Assembly (NCBI GenBank): GCA_019261985.1
Contig: JAFAQY010000033.1
Location: 28,413 to 92,412, forward strand
Origin: Bryobacterales bacterium
GTDB lineage: Bacteria > Acidobacteriota > Terriglobia > Bryobacterales > Bryobacteraceae
Length of the DNA stretch: 64,000 bases
Direction: 5' to 3'
In this document: positions 1 through 7,753 of the stretch, in pieces
Numbering within the stretch: position 1 is the first letter of the stretch
Layout: every line of letters begins with the position of its first letter
Translations under genes and position numbers: made by a program
The notes under the pieces: generated by a model
What the model was told of the DNA's origin: nothing
The model's input: the letters and a program-made list of their open reading frames with translations, nothing else
Database searches by the model: none

Positions 1-911
1 CCCGCCTTCAAGATCGGGCATGAAGATCCGCCCGGCACAACCGCTTTCAATCTCCGCCCGCCCGGAATTCCGCCCGCGACCTCATAGATCGCCTTGAGCA
101 TCGGATATCCAAGAGGAAGCTCATACACGCCCGGCTTATTTACGTGCCCGGAAATGCACACCAGCCTGGTGCCGCCGTTTTTCGGCGTGCCGAGCGCGGC
201 GAAAGCTGCTCCGCCGTCGCGAATAATCGCTGGAATTGCGCTGAAGGTCTCGACATTATTCAGGAGCGTGGGGGATGCCCAAGCGCCTGCAACCGCCGGG
301 AACGGCGGTTTCATGCGCGGAATGCCGCGCTTGCCTTCGAGTGAATCCAGCAGAGCCGTTTCTTCGCCGCACTCGTACGCGCCCGCTCCGGAATGCGTGT
401 AAAGATCGAAATCGAATTCCGTGCCCGCGATGTTCCTGCCGAGGTACCCCTTCGAGTACGCCTCTGCAATCGCCCGGTCCATATGATCGATCAGATATCG
501 GTATTCGCCGCGAATATAGAGATAGCCTTTATGCGCGTCCATCGCCAGGCCGGCGATCAGAATGCCCTCGATCAGCTGGTGCGGATCGTACTCCATCAGC
601 AGCCGGTCCTTGCAGGTGCCCGGCTCGCTTTCGTCGGCGTTGATGACGATATATTTCGGCTTCGGCGACGTCCGCGGGACGAAACTCCACTTCAAACCCG
701 TCGGGAACCCCGCGCCGCCGCGCCCGCGCAGAGCCGAAGCCTTAACCTCCTCGACAATCTGCTCCGGTGTCATCTGGCGGGCTTTCAAGAATGCCTTGAA
801 GCCGTCATTGGCGAGGTAAACGTCCAGCGACTCGGAGTTGTCGAGGCCGAAGCGTTTGCTGAGGACCTTGGTCTCAAGCGGGCTGGGTTCGTTGTAAAGC
901 AGCTTTGGCAT
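1..911 (-). CDS. nuoF: NADH-quinone oxidoreductase subunit F (partial, C-terminus beyond the window)
   Basis: NuoF is the peripheral-arm subunit of complex I that binds FMN, NADH and a 4Fe-4S cluster. About 303 residues are visible out of a usual 420-440; the gene runs off the left edge. It starts MPKLLYNEPS at an ATG ending at 911. The glycine-rich NADH/FMN segment LRGRGGAGFPTGLKW is present near residues 70-85, and the last readable residues (KAVVPGGSSCPILKA) match the NuoF region before the cluster ligands. It follows nuoE, but a palindromic repeat fills the 105-base gap, where nuoE and nuoF are normally close or overlapping. The identification is firm. Confidence 0.95.
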   Translation of the reverse strand, partial: MPKLLYNEPSPLETKVLSKRFGLDNSESLDVYLANDGFKAFLKARQMTPEQIVEEVKASALRGRGGAGFPTGLKWSFVPRTSPKPKYIVINADESEPGTCKDRLLMEYDPHQLIEGILIAGLAMDAHKGYLYIRGEYRYLIDHMDRAIAEAYSKGYLGRNIAGTEFDFDLYTHSGAGAYECGEETALLDSLEGKRGIPRMKPPFPAVAGAWASPTLLNNVETFSAIPAIIRDGGAAFAALGTPKNGGTRLVCISGHVNKPGVYELPLGYPMLKAIYEVAGGIPGGRRLKAVVPGGSSCPILKA

Positions 912-924
912 GTTACGCTGCCAC

Positions 925-1014
925 GGTGGAGCAGGCTTCAGCCTGCAACGGCGGCTTCAGCCGCCGTCCGGACCCGGGCTGAAGCCCGGGTTGCAAGCTA
1001 AAGCTTGCTCCACC
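925..1014. repeat. Long palindromic interspersed element (class A), copy 1
   Basis: A 90-base dyad lies between nuoE and nuoF. Its ends are GGTGGAGCAGG and CTTGCTCCACC in inverted orientation. Inside are further GC-rich dyads of the form GCAGGCTTCAGCCTGC, GGCGGCTTCAGCCGCC and CCCGGGCTGAAGCCCGGG. A second copy with the same ends and a different centre lies at 32307-32420 between fusA and tuf. Confidence 0.85.
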
Positions 1015-1016
1015 CC

Positions 1017-1499
1017 TCATTGTTTTTTCCTCAAGCCGTCTATCAATTTGTCGAGCTTTTCCGGCGTCACGAAATGATGGAAATCGTAGTTGATTTCGAC
1101 CGCCGGAGCCCAGGAGCATGCGCCCATGCATTCGACTTCTTCCACTGAAAATTGCCCGTCCGCGGTGACTTCCTTGTTCCCGATTCCGAGTTTTTTCTTC
1201 GCGTGCTCGTATAGCTCTGTGCCGCCCACCAGCATGCAACTGATGTTGGTGCAAACCTGGACGTGATACTTGCCCAGCGGCTTGCGGTGCAGCATGGAGT
1301 AATACCCGACCACTTCATCCACCTGGAGCGGCGCCACTTCGCACCGGCGGGCGACCTCCTCGATCAGTTCCGGAGTGATGGCGCCCGTTTCGTCCTGCGC
1401 ATAAATCAACATGGGAACGACCGCCGACCGCTTCCGTCCTTCCGGATAGGCGGCCAGCATTTTCGCGAATTTTTCTTCGAGATTAGGGGAGAACGTCAT
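1017..1499 (-). CDS. nuoE: NADH-quinone oxidoreductase subunit E
   Basis: This 160-residue protein is the 24-kDa thioredoxin-fold subunit of complex I and carries the 2Fe-2S cluster. The four cysteine ligands are visible in the expected pattern: CTNISC near residue 90 and CMGACSWAP near residue 131. The start MTFSPNLEEKF is chosen because its ATG shares one base with the TAA stop of nuoD (TAATG), which implies translational coupling. A longer upstream reading is possible but lies inside nuoD. The length is usual for the family. Confidence 0.96.
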   Translation of the reverse strand: MTFSPNLEEKFAKMLAAYPEGRKRSAVVPMLIYAQDETGAITPELIEEVARRCEVAPLQVDEVVGYYSMLHRKPLGKYHVQVCTNISCMLVGGTELYEHAKKKLGIGNKEVTADGQFSVEEVECMGACSWAPAVEINYDFHHFVTPEKLDKLIDGLRKKQ

Positions 1500-2737
1500 T
1501 ACCGGTCGGTATCCCCCAAGACGAAATCCATGCTCCCGAGGGCGGCGATCGAATCCGCGATCAGAATTCCTTCGAGCATCTTCGGCAGCCCCTGCAGGTT
1601 GCCGAAGCTGGGCGTGCGCATGTGGACCCGATATGGCTTCGAGGTGCCGTCGCTCACGATGTAGTACCCGATCTCGCCGCGCGGCGATTCGATGCACTGA
1701 TAAACCTCGCCCTTGGGCACGCGGAAGCCTTCGGTAACGATCTTGAAGTGATAAATGAGCGCTTCCATCTGCGTCTTCATCTTTTCGCGATCGGGCAGCA
1801 GCACATGTGGCGAGTCGGCGCGCCACGGCCCGTCCGGCATGCCCTCCAGCGCCTGCCGGATGATGTTTGCACTCTCACGCATTTCCGTCAGCCGGACGCG
1901 GTACCGGCCCCACACGTCGTTATCCGTATGCGTCGCCACTTTGAAATCGAATTTGTCATAGCTCGAGTAGGGCTGCGTTTTCCGCAGGTCCATCGGCACG
2001 CCGGCAGCGCGAATCATCGGGCCCGTTATGCCCAAATCCAGCATGTCTTCGAGCGAAATGAAACCCACTCCCTTGGTACGCCGGAGCCAGATCGGATTAG
2101 CGTTCAGTAGCTCTTCATACTCATCCACCTTGCTCGGGAACGCGCGAATGAACTTGCCTACCGCCTGCTGCCAGCCGCGGGGAGGCTCCAGCGCCAAGCC
2201 GCCGATGCGAATGTAGCTTGTCATCATGCGCTGGCCTGAAAACATTTCGAAGATGCGGAGGATGTCTTCGCGCTCGCGGAAACAGTAGAAGAACACCGTC
2301 ATCGCGCCGATGTCGAGCGCGTGCGTTCCCAGCCACACCAAATGGCTGTTCAGGCGGGACAACTCGGTCAGCATCACGCGCATCCATTGCGCGCGGGGAG
2401 GAATTTCAAGCTGAAGCAGCTTTTCTACCGCCAGCGCGTAGACTAGATTGTTCGAAAGATTCGCAAGATAATCGACGCGGTCTGTAAGGGTGACGACCTG
2501 CTGCCAGAACTTCTGTTCGCACTCCTTTTCGATACCGGTGTGCAGGAAACCGATGTCGGGATCGGCTTTAATGATGATTTCGCCTTCGAGCTCGAGCACA
2601 ATACGCAGCACTCCGTGCGTAGAGGGGTGTTGCGGACCCATATTCAGGGTCATGCGCCTTGGCGCGGACGGACTCGCCGGCGGTTCCTGGGTCGCCGGGA
2701 TCGTCGCTACGTGTTCTTCAAACAGCTCCTTGGTCAT
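1499..2737 (-). CDS. nuoD: NADH-quinone oxidoreductase subunit D
   Basis: This 412-residue protein is the 49-kDa subunit of complex I, which together with NuoB forms the quinone-binding site. Visible family motifs are LNMGPQHPSTHGVLR near residue 31, the FLHTGIEK segment near residue 65 and the C-terminal SMDFVLGDTDR. Three bases separate its ATG from the stop of nuoC. Its obligate partner NuoB is not encoded in this cluster, so it must come from elsewhere in the genome. Confidence 0.97.
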   Translation of the reverse strand: MTKELFEEHVATIPATQEPPASPSAPRRMTLNMGPQHPSTHGVLRIVLELEGEIIIKADPDIGFLHTGIEKECEQKFWQQVVTLTDRVDYLANLSNNLVYALAVEKLLQLEIPPRAQWMRVMLTELSRLNSHLVWLGTHALDIGAMTVFFYCFREREDILRIFEMFSGQRMMTSYIRIGGLALEPPRGWQQAVGKFIRAFPSKVDEYEELLNANPIWLRRTKGVGFISLEDMLDLGITGPMIRAAGVPMDLRKTQPYSSYDKFDFKVATHTDNDVWGRYRVRLTEMRESANIIRQALEGMPDGPWRADSPHVLLPDREKMKTQMEALIYHFKIVTEGFRVPKGEVYQCIESPRGEIGYYIVSDGTSKPYRVHMRTPSFGNLQGLPKMLEGILIADSIAALGSMDFVLGDTDR

Positions 2738-2740
2738 GCG

Positions 2741-3178
2741 CTACTCGTTTCCGTACCCGTACTTATTCCCGTGAACCGGATAATCTTTTCGAAGTGGAAA
2801 GCCTTCCCAATCGAGCGGCATCAAGATTCGCACCAGATTGGGATGATTGCGGAAGACAATGCCGAACATGTCGTAGGTTTCCCGTTCGTACCAGTTCGCC
2901 GAGCGCCAGACGCCAGTAGCGGAATCGATTTCCGGAGTGGCGCCGGACAGACGGCACTTTAGGCGTAAATACCGGTTGTTTTCAATCGAGTGGAGATGAT
3001 AAACCACCTCAAACCGCGGCTCGGCCGGGTACCAGTCGACTGCCGTAATGGTACTGAGGCGGACGAACTTCTCTCTTTCTCTAAGATACCTGCACAGATC
3101 CACGACCTGCGCGGGGTCGGCGATAAGCGTGGTTTCACCCAGCGTTTCAACCATTTCGAGAATAGCCGGATGGTTCAT
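2741..3178 (-). CDS. nuoC: NADH-quinone oxidoreductase subunit C
   Basis: This 145-residue protein is the 30-kDa subunit of the complex I peripheral arm. The signature is clear: WYERETYDMFGIVFRNHPNL near residues 95-114 and RILMPLDWEGFPLRKDYPV near 116-134. The ATG overlaps the nuoA stop by four bases (ATGA), so nuoA and nuoC are translationally coupled directly. In the usual order nuoB would lie between them. Confidence 0.96.
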   Translation of the reverse strand: MNHPAILEMVETLGETTLIADPAQVVDLCRYLREREKFVRLSTITAVDWYPAEPRFEVVYHLHSIENNRYLRLKCRLSGATPEIDSATGVWRSANWYERETYDMFGIVFRNHPNLVRILMPLDWEGFPLRKDYPVHGNKYGYGNE

Positions 3179-3564
3179 CTATCGCCGTCGTCCTTCATGG
3201 ACCAGTCCAGCGCGCCTTTGCGCCAGACGTAGAAAAAGCCGCCCAAAACAAGCGCGATAAAAATTGTCATCTCAAAGAACCCGAATAGTTTAAGCTGCCG
3301 GTAGACCACCGCCCACGGGTACAGGAAAACGGCTTCAATATCGAACAGGATAAAGATCATCCCGACGAGGTAGAATTTGACGCTAAACCGCTCGCGGGCG
3401 GAGCCGACCGGCGCCATGCCGGATTCATACGGTGTGTCCTTCAGAGGACTGCGGGCACGTTTGCCGAGCACAGCCGACAGCGTAATCAGCGCCGCCGCGA
3501 TTCCCGCCGCGATTACGATCTGTACCAGGACAGGAAAATAGATTTCGGGATAAGATGTGGGCAT
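3175..3564 (-). CDS. nuoA: NADH-quinone oxidoreductase subunit A
   Basis: This 129-residue inner-membrane protein belongs to complex I. Three hydrophobic segments are visible, with the conserved region KFYLVGMIFILFDIEAVFL around residues 60-80. The start MPTSYPEIYF at 3564 is preferred over an upstream ATG at 3621 because it gives the usual NuoA N-terminus, and the upstream residues look like leader. It is the first gene of the operon and is preceded by a promoter-like TTGACA at 3623-3628. Confidence 0.95.
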   Translation of the reverse strand: MPTSYPEIYFPVLVQIVIAAGIAAALITLSAVLGKRARSPLKDTPYESGMAPVGSARERFSVKFYLVGMIFILFDIEAVFLYPWAVVYRQLKLFGFFEMTIFIALVLGGFFYVWRKGALDWSMKDDGDR

Positions 3565-3597
3565 CGAGTACGGAGGATCGAGTAGCCTTAACTTGCT

Positions 3598-3628
3598 ACT
3601 ATAACTGATCGCCGGAAGCACCTGTCAA
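3598..3628 (-). promoter_or_regulatory. Putative sigma-70 promoter of the nuo operon
   Basis: Read on the minus strand, TTGACA (3628-3623) is followed after 18-19 bases by TTATAG/TATAGT (3604-3598). It lies 34 bases before the nuoA ATG, in the short gap shared with the divergent thiS gene. This is inferred from sequence only. Confidence 0.55.
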
Positions 3629-3635
3629 ACCGGAA

Positions 3636-3860
3636 ATGGAAACTGCCCAAAATAAAACCATTCAGATTGTAGTCAACGGTGAGCCGAAGACAGTTCCGCA
3701 GGGCCTTAATGTCGCTCAATTACTGGATTTATTAGCTATCAACCCCGGACGTGTAGCGGTGGAATTGAACCGTGCGATCGTGCGTAAGCAGGATTGGGCC
3801 GAGGCGGCGGTGCAGGAGGGTGCGCAGGTTGAGGTCGTGTGGTTCGTCGGGGGCGGCTAA
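3636..3860 (+). CDS. thiS: Sulfur carrier protein ThiS
   Basis: This 74-residue ubiquitin-like protein carries sulfur as a C-terminal thiocarboxylate for assembly of the thiazole part of thiamine. The sequence shows the expected beginning (IQIVVNGEPKTV) and the central VAVELNRAIVRKQDW. The tail is FVGGG, so it ends in the required Gly-Gly plus one more glycine upstream. thiG normally follows, but here the gene is followed by degraded phage-like sequence, so thiS is orphaned in this window. No TPP riboswitch is visible in the 71-base upstream gap. Confidence 0.88.
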   Translation: METAQNKTIQIVVNGEPKTVPQGLNVAQLLDLLAINPGRVAVELNRAIVRKQDWAEAAVQEGAQVEVVWFVGGG

Positions 3861-3919
3861 TCCGCCGCCCGGATACCTTGGGGCGCCATGTCATTGTGCA
3901 ACTGTGAAAAGCATCACAA

Positions 3920-4594
3920 TCTCAAGCCGGATGAGCGGCAGGCGGAGGGGCTGGCCAGGTCGGCGTAGCGGGCGATTTTGAATACACGCGGCAGTGGGAA
4001 AGTAGACGGTGGCGGGCATAAAGGCGCTGCATACGGCTTGGACGAGGGCGCGAAGTTTGAGTGGTGGTGGCGAGTCCGACGGACCGACAGAGTGCGGAGT
4101 TTGTGGGGAACGTTGGGGAAATGGCGGCGCGGCTCGGAGTAAGGCGCGCGGATGGGAAGAACGCGAGGAGCCTGGCTTTGCCTAATGCGTCGCGGATTAT
4201 CGGTTGCCGGGGAATGAGGAACCATTCGCGGATTTTCGGCGACGCTGATTGTGATCGATGAGGCAGCCCGGATCCCGATGCGCTGTATAAAGCGCTGCGC
4301 CCGATGCTGGCGGTGAGCGGCGGGGATTTGTGGCTGCTCAGCACACCCCGGGGAAAGACGGGATTATTTTACGGGAATTGGGCGAATGGCGGAACGGAGT
4401 GCGACCGGGCTACCGTGAAGGCGAGGGAGTGCCCGCGGATATCGGCTGCATTTTTGGAGGAAGAGCGGAGGGAAATGCGTGAAGCATAGTTCCGGCAGGA
4501 GTATATGTGCGAGTTCGTGGATAACGGGGAGCACATGTGCGACAGGGAACTGGCACTGGCGGCTTTTGAGGATTTCCCGCCGCTGGCGATTTGA
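3920..4594 (+). pseudogene. Decayed phage terminase large subunit (ATPase part)
   Basis: Reading across frames recovers a terminase-like ATPase with several frameshifts and stops. In order: DERQAEGLARSA and RAILNTR near 3928-3990; a broken Walker A reading GK-stop-TVAGIKALHTA near 3996-4040; VVVASPTDRQSAEFVGNVG from 4061; NARSLALPNASRIIG; a Walker B segment LIVIDEAARIP near 4248-4280; DALYKALRPMLAVSGGDLWL and STPRGKTG to about 4365; ECPRISAAFLEEERREM near 4428-4485; and FRQEYMCEFVDNGE near 4490-4530. The order is that of a terminase large subunit N-terminal domain. The C-terminal nuclease domain is not visible. It is a remnant of integrated phage or a terminase-like mobile gene. Confidence 0.8.
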
Positions 4595-4885
4595 GTTGGC
4601 AGTTAAGAAGGATATGCGTGAGATTTCAAAAATTGCTAAGGGCGCTTGATGCAGAGTTGGAATCAAAAACGACTGCTTTATATCGAACTTGAAAGACAAC
4701 TGGGAGAGCCTTCAACGTGCTTCGCCCTGAATTGCTATAGTGCATCTGTTATTCATCATGAAATTAGATCATAGGAACTAGGAGAATGTCATTGGTGATG
4801 ATAGAGAAGAAGCTGTTACGGTATTTTGTCACGTGCGCGAATTCATACATAGCGTCGTCGAAGCCGGACTCCGTTAATAACAGCT
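4595..4885. other. Gap between terminase remnant and HNH gene
   Basis: This gap is lower in G+C than its surroundings. It holds no recognisable gene. A 41-codon reading frame from an ATG at 4786 (MSLVMIEKKLLRYFV) has a good upstream AGGAGA but overlaps the HNH gene in another frame and has no known relatives that I recognise. Confidence 0.4.
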
Positions 4886-5418
4886 ATGGCCGCTCGTCAC
4901 GTAATTTCTAAGAAGCTTCAGATCGAGGTTTTCCGCCGCGGGCGGTGGCTATGTCATTGGTGCGGGCGTCCCGTTATTTTCGCTCCAGCATTGAAATATT
5001 TGGAGCGCTTCGCGCGAAGCACCGGCTTCAGCGGCCCGCTGGCTTACCATCACGCGCATTGGACGCGGCGCGATACGCCGCTTCTCGATTACATGGGTGC
5101 TGTGATCGATCATCGTGAAGCGCACAGCAAGGGCGGCAACGACGCCACAGACAATCTCATCACAGCATGCTGCAAATGCAACGCGCTCAAGAGTGACGCG
5201 AAGTGGGAAGTGTTTACGGCGAAACAACAGCGCATACCGTAAAGGGTAAGTACGGCGAGCCCAAGCACTGGGACGGACTCTCGGCGCTGTTCATTATTCT
5301 TTTGGAACGCGAGCCGGATAATGCGAGTGCGACCGAGCGCGACTGGTTGAAGCAGCTAAAAGCACCGTCACTGCAACTCTGCCATCGTGGATTCGATGAA
5401 GAACCACGCCTAAAATGA
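4886..5418 (+). pseudogene. HNH endonuclease, frameshifted
   Basis: The first 118 codons (4886-5242) encode an HNH nuclease: CHWCGRP near residue 24 and a second pair CCKCNALKSD near 101 form a zinc-binding frame around DHREAHSKGGNDATDNLI, which carries the catalytic His and the N and H positions. The reading then hits a stop, but another frame from about 5215 continues with VKGKYGEPKHWDGLSALFIIL and ends at 5418 after DWLKQLK. A single indel around 5205-5230 would join the two parts. The catalytic core is intact, so the product may still be partly active, or the shift may be a sequencing error. It lies in the phage-like patch. Confidence 0.75.
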
Positions 5419-5537
5419 TCCAAGGCCGCGATGCGTGGCACGGGTTTCGGGCCGCAATGAATTTTTGGATGCGTGCGCGGCTTTGGCTTAGCAGCGCGAT
5501 CGACGCGGATGTTCAACCAGGCAGGGTGGTGAACTTA

Positions 5538-5570
5538 TTTCAGTTTTCAGTTATCAGTTTTCAATTACGA
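5538..5570. repeat. Short CAGTT-type octamer repeat
   Basis: The run TTTCAGTTTTCAGTTATCAG followed by TTTTCAATTA belongs to the same degenerate eight-base repeat (CAGTTNTC-like) that is expanded at 19438-19549 and appears again at 34523-34555. Confidence 0.6.
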
Positions 5571-5826
5571 AACTGCTTTTTCAATTCCATCGGACATGAC
5601 CGCGGGGGTGGTTCCATGGAGGAAGTACAGGATTCCGTAACGTACACCTTGCAAGCTGATTCGGAGGTCGTCGATTCCATCGCGCAGAAAGTCGGCTTCG
5701 GACCGGCGCAGTTCGTGGCCCAAGTGGCGAAGACGTTCCCGGCGTACATAGCAGTTGTCCCGCGTCTTTCGCCGCACGTCTTTGAACCATTCCAGAAACG
5801 GACATGATCCATCCTCGTCCCTTTGC
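5565..5826 (-). pseudogene. Truncated RelE/HigB-like toxin (Gp49 family)
   Basis: On the minus strand an open frame reads DEDGSCPFLEWFKDVRRKTRD, then RLRHLGHELRRSEADFLRDG, IDDLRISLQGVRYGILYFLHG and stops after SDGIEKAVS. This is the pattern of the HigB/Gp49 family of mRNA-cleaving toxins, which normally act with a downstream HTH antitoxin. No ATG precedes the family N-terminus in this frame, the C-terminus is shorter than usual, and no antitoxin follows. It is best read as a decayed toxin gene in the phage-like patch. An expressed short form from a GTG at 5777 is possible but unlikely. Confidence 0.55.
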
Positions 5827-5865
5827 CGCCTAGCTTCAGTAGGTTCGCAAAATTCCGACGTAGCG

Positions 5866-6184
5866 GTTTATTGAGTTCGCCCGCAGTGGAGATTTGTCGT
5901 TGAGTTCACTTTAGCTCTGCGCAGATGCCGGGCTCGGGTTAAGAGTTGTAGCAGATCGGGGAGTACGGTTGATTTCCTCATTGTATTCGTCAAGCTGATT
6001 ATTTTTAGCCCGACATGATGGCGGGACCGCGCAGGCGGACTGAAGTCCGCCGCAGGTTTGGCAACCTGCCCCACAATCTTAACTGGTTTAAGTTACGGCT
6101 TTTTGATGACTATTGAGGAGTACCTAAACTTCGTATGTTTCAGAGCAACACCGGCAGACCCCGATGTTTTTGTGGAATGGTTTA
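5866..6184. other. Gap without a gene, holding a double-hairpin repeat
   Basis: No coding region is supported here. The only recognisable content is the repeat at 6032-6075. Confidence 0.5.
6032..6075 (+). repeat. Double-hairpin element (class B), copy 1
   Basis: The element consists of two hairpins: GGCGGACTGAAGTCCGCC followed directly by GCAGGTTTGGCAACCTGC and the tail CCCACA. It defines the plus orientation of the class B family. Confidence 0.85.
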
Positions 6185-7444
6185 TCAACTCGCCTTACTC
6201 GCGGCCTCGGATCCAAATACCTTATCGCGGATGCGCTTAAATCTCGGGTCGGCGCGTAAGGGATCCAATTTGGGATCGACGTCCATCACGAACAGCGGCG
6301 AGGAGTTTTCTTCGTACGCGCGCTCGAGCTCGCGGAAGGCTTGATTGAGATGCCCCAGGGAAAGATGCGGCAGCACCATGCTGTATGCGTCCACATAATC
6401 GCGTTTGCGGATATCCTGCAGGTCCGAAAGAATTCGTTCCCCCTCGGCCGCTCTTCCGAGCCGGATGAGGCAGTCCGCTTCATGAGCACGCAGCCAGTGG
6501 AAATCGGGGGACATCACCACGGCCATGCGGAGCTGCTCCAGCGCGGCGCACATTTGGCCGGAATGTTCCAGGGCTTGCGCGTAGAAGAAGCGGCCCAGCG
6601 GCAAATAAGGGTGCAGATCGACAGCCTTCTTGCCGCACGCAACCGCGCACACGAATTCCCGTTTCGAGATACGGAGCAATACGTCGACGGCCGGCAGCAT
6701 CGGCCAAAGAGGGTCGATGGCGTAGGCTTGATCGAGAATCTTTAAAGCATCCTCAAAACGGCCGCTGGTGATATATAACAACGCGAGATGGCCGAAGATC
6801 GAGACCTGGTGGGGAGCCTGCCGCAGGGCTGTGAGCAATTCACATTCAGCTTCCGCGAATTTGCGCTCGAAGACATGAGCGGCATGGGCGCGGTCAGCAC
6901 GCAGCTCCGGGGTCAGACCTTCGCGCGCGACCGCGTCGGCGTGGGCTTCAAGAAAACGCGGATACATTTCGCGCGGCGGGCGCATGCCGTAAGCGCCCAG
7001 CATCAGGTAGCACAGCGCCATGCCTTCAAAGGCCCGAAAATCGGCGCTGTCGGCGGCGGCAGCGGTTTGGAAGCATTCGAGCGCCTTTTCGAAACCGTCT
7101 CGCGTATAGCGCTTGGCGAAATGCCAGCCATGCCGGATCTGATCCTCGGCATGCGGGATTTCGAGCCGGTACCCAAGTTTGGGGCGGTATTGAATCCAGG
7201 CCCCATATTCTCTTAAGATCTTCTTTGCCTCTCCAACGGTAACGGCAACGGTGTGGCGGGAAACGCTGACTCCATCCCAAGCCTGGTGGATCATCTGGTC
7301 ATAATCCACGTGGCGTCCGCAGTTCTGAATCAGGATTTTTAAGGCATTGAAGGCCTGAGGCCGGATGTCCAGGCCGACGCCATCCCGGAGCAGGCGGGCG
7401 CTCTCCACATCCAGGCTGAAAGGTCCAAAAGCGATCTGTCCCAC
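6185..7444 (-). CDS. Winged-helix (OmpR/CadC-type) DNA-binding protein with TPR repeats
   Basis: This 419-residue protein has an N-terminal OmpR-type winged helix (residues 1-100; IRPQAFNALKILIQNCGR, then the recognition region SRHTVAVTVGEAKKIL and the wing YRPKLGYRL). A long TPR region follows (about 105-410), with repeats such as EKALECFQTAAAADSADFRA and EDALKILDQAYAIDP. There is no receiver domain and no clear membrane segment. Proteins of this design in Acidobacteria are thought to be ligand- or protein-sensing transcription regulators. It is divergent from the TonB receptor gene at 7754 with a 309-base shared upstream region, so that receptor is the natural candidate target; this is inference. 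Confidence 0.82.
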   Translation of the reverse strand: MGQIAFGPFSLDVESARLLRDGVGLDIRPQAFNALKILIQNCGRHVDYDQMIHQAWDGVSVSRHTVAVTVGEAKKILREYGAWIQYRPKLGYRLEIPHAEDQIRHGWHFAKRYTRDGFEKALECFQTAAAADSADFRAFEGMALCYLMLGAYGMRPPREMYPRFLEAHADAVAREGLTPELRADRAHAAHVFERKFAEAECELLTALRQAPHQVSIFGHLALLYITSGRFEDALKILDQAYAIDPLWPMLPAVDVLLRISKREFVCAVACGKKAVDLHPYLPLGRFFYAQALEHSGQMCAALEQLRMAVVMSPDFHWLRAHEADCLIRLGRAAEGERILSDLQDIRKRDYVDAYSMVLPHLSLGHLNQAFRELERAYEENSSPLFVMDVDPKLDPLRADPRFKRIRDKVFGSEAASKAS

Positions 7445-7753
7445 AAGCGACTCCCCATCAGTATCGCCGCTGATCCGCCGGTGAGCTTGACGCCCTCACA
7501 GGGAGGGCTTAAAGAACCGCCGGTATCGCGAAAAATTTGACGCTGTTTTGACTCCAAGTGAAGGCAGTCTATCATACAATCGCTCGGGGAGGTAGTGTCT
7601 TGCATACAGCTTTGGAGGAACCGCGCACTACTAAGGCCGGCGTAGCAGCACTTAGAGTAGACGCGCTTAGAAATGCCGGACGGGCGGCATCCCGCGCGAT
7701 CCGGTGTGCGCTTTTCGCTTTCTGCCAGAGCTAATGGGGTCTGGAAATTTCTT
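7445..7753. other. Shared upstream region of the regulator and TonB receptor genes
   Basis: This divergent intergenic region holds a promoter-like sequence (7548-7575) facing the receptor gene. Near-repeats TTTGACG and TTTGACT lie at 7536-7553. No other gene is supported. Confidence 0.5.
7548..7575 (+). promoter_or_regulatory. Putative sigma-70 promoter of the TonB receptor gene
   Basis: TTGACT (7548-7553), a 16-base spacer and TATCAT (7570-7575) point toward the receptor gene and would give a leader of about 170 bases. Confidence 0.5.

Noticed and set aside
393..1001. 202-codon plus-strand frame opposite nuoF
   Set aside because: It is antisense to the well-supported nuoF gene and shows no family motif.
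3565..3635. TPP riboswitch before thiS
   Set aside because: The gap is only 71 bases, the CTGAGA-type thi box is absent, and it is taken up by the nuo promoter.
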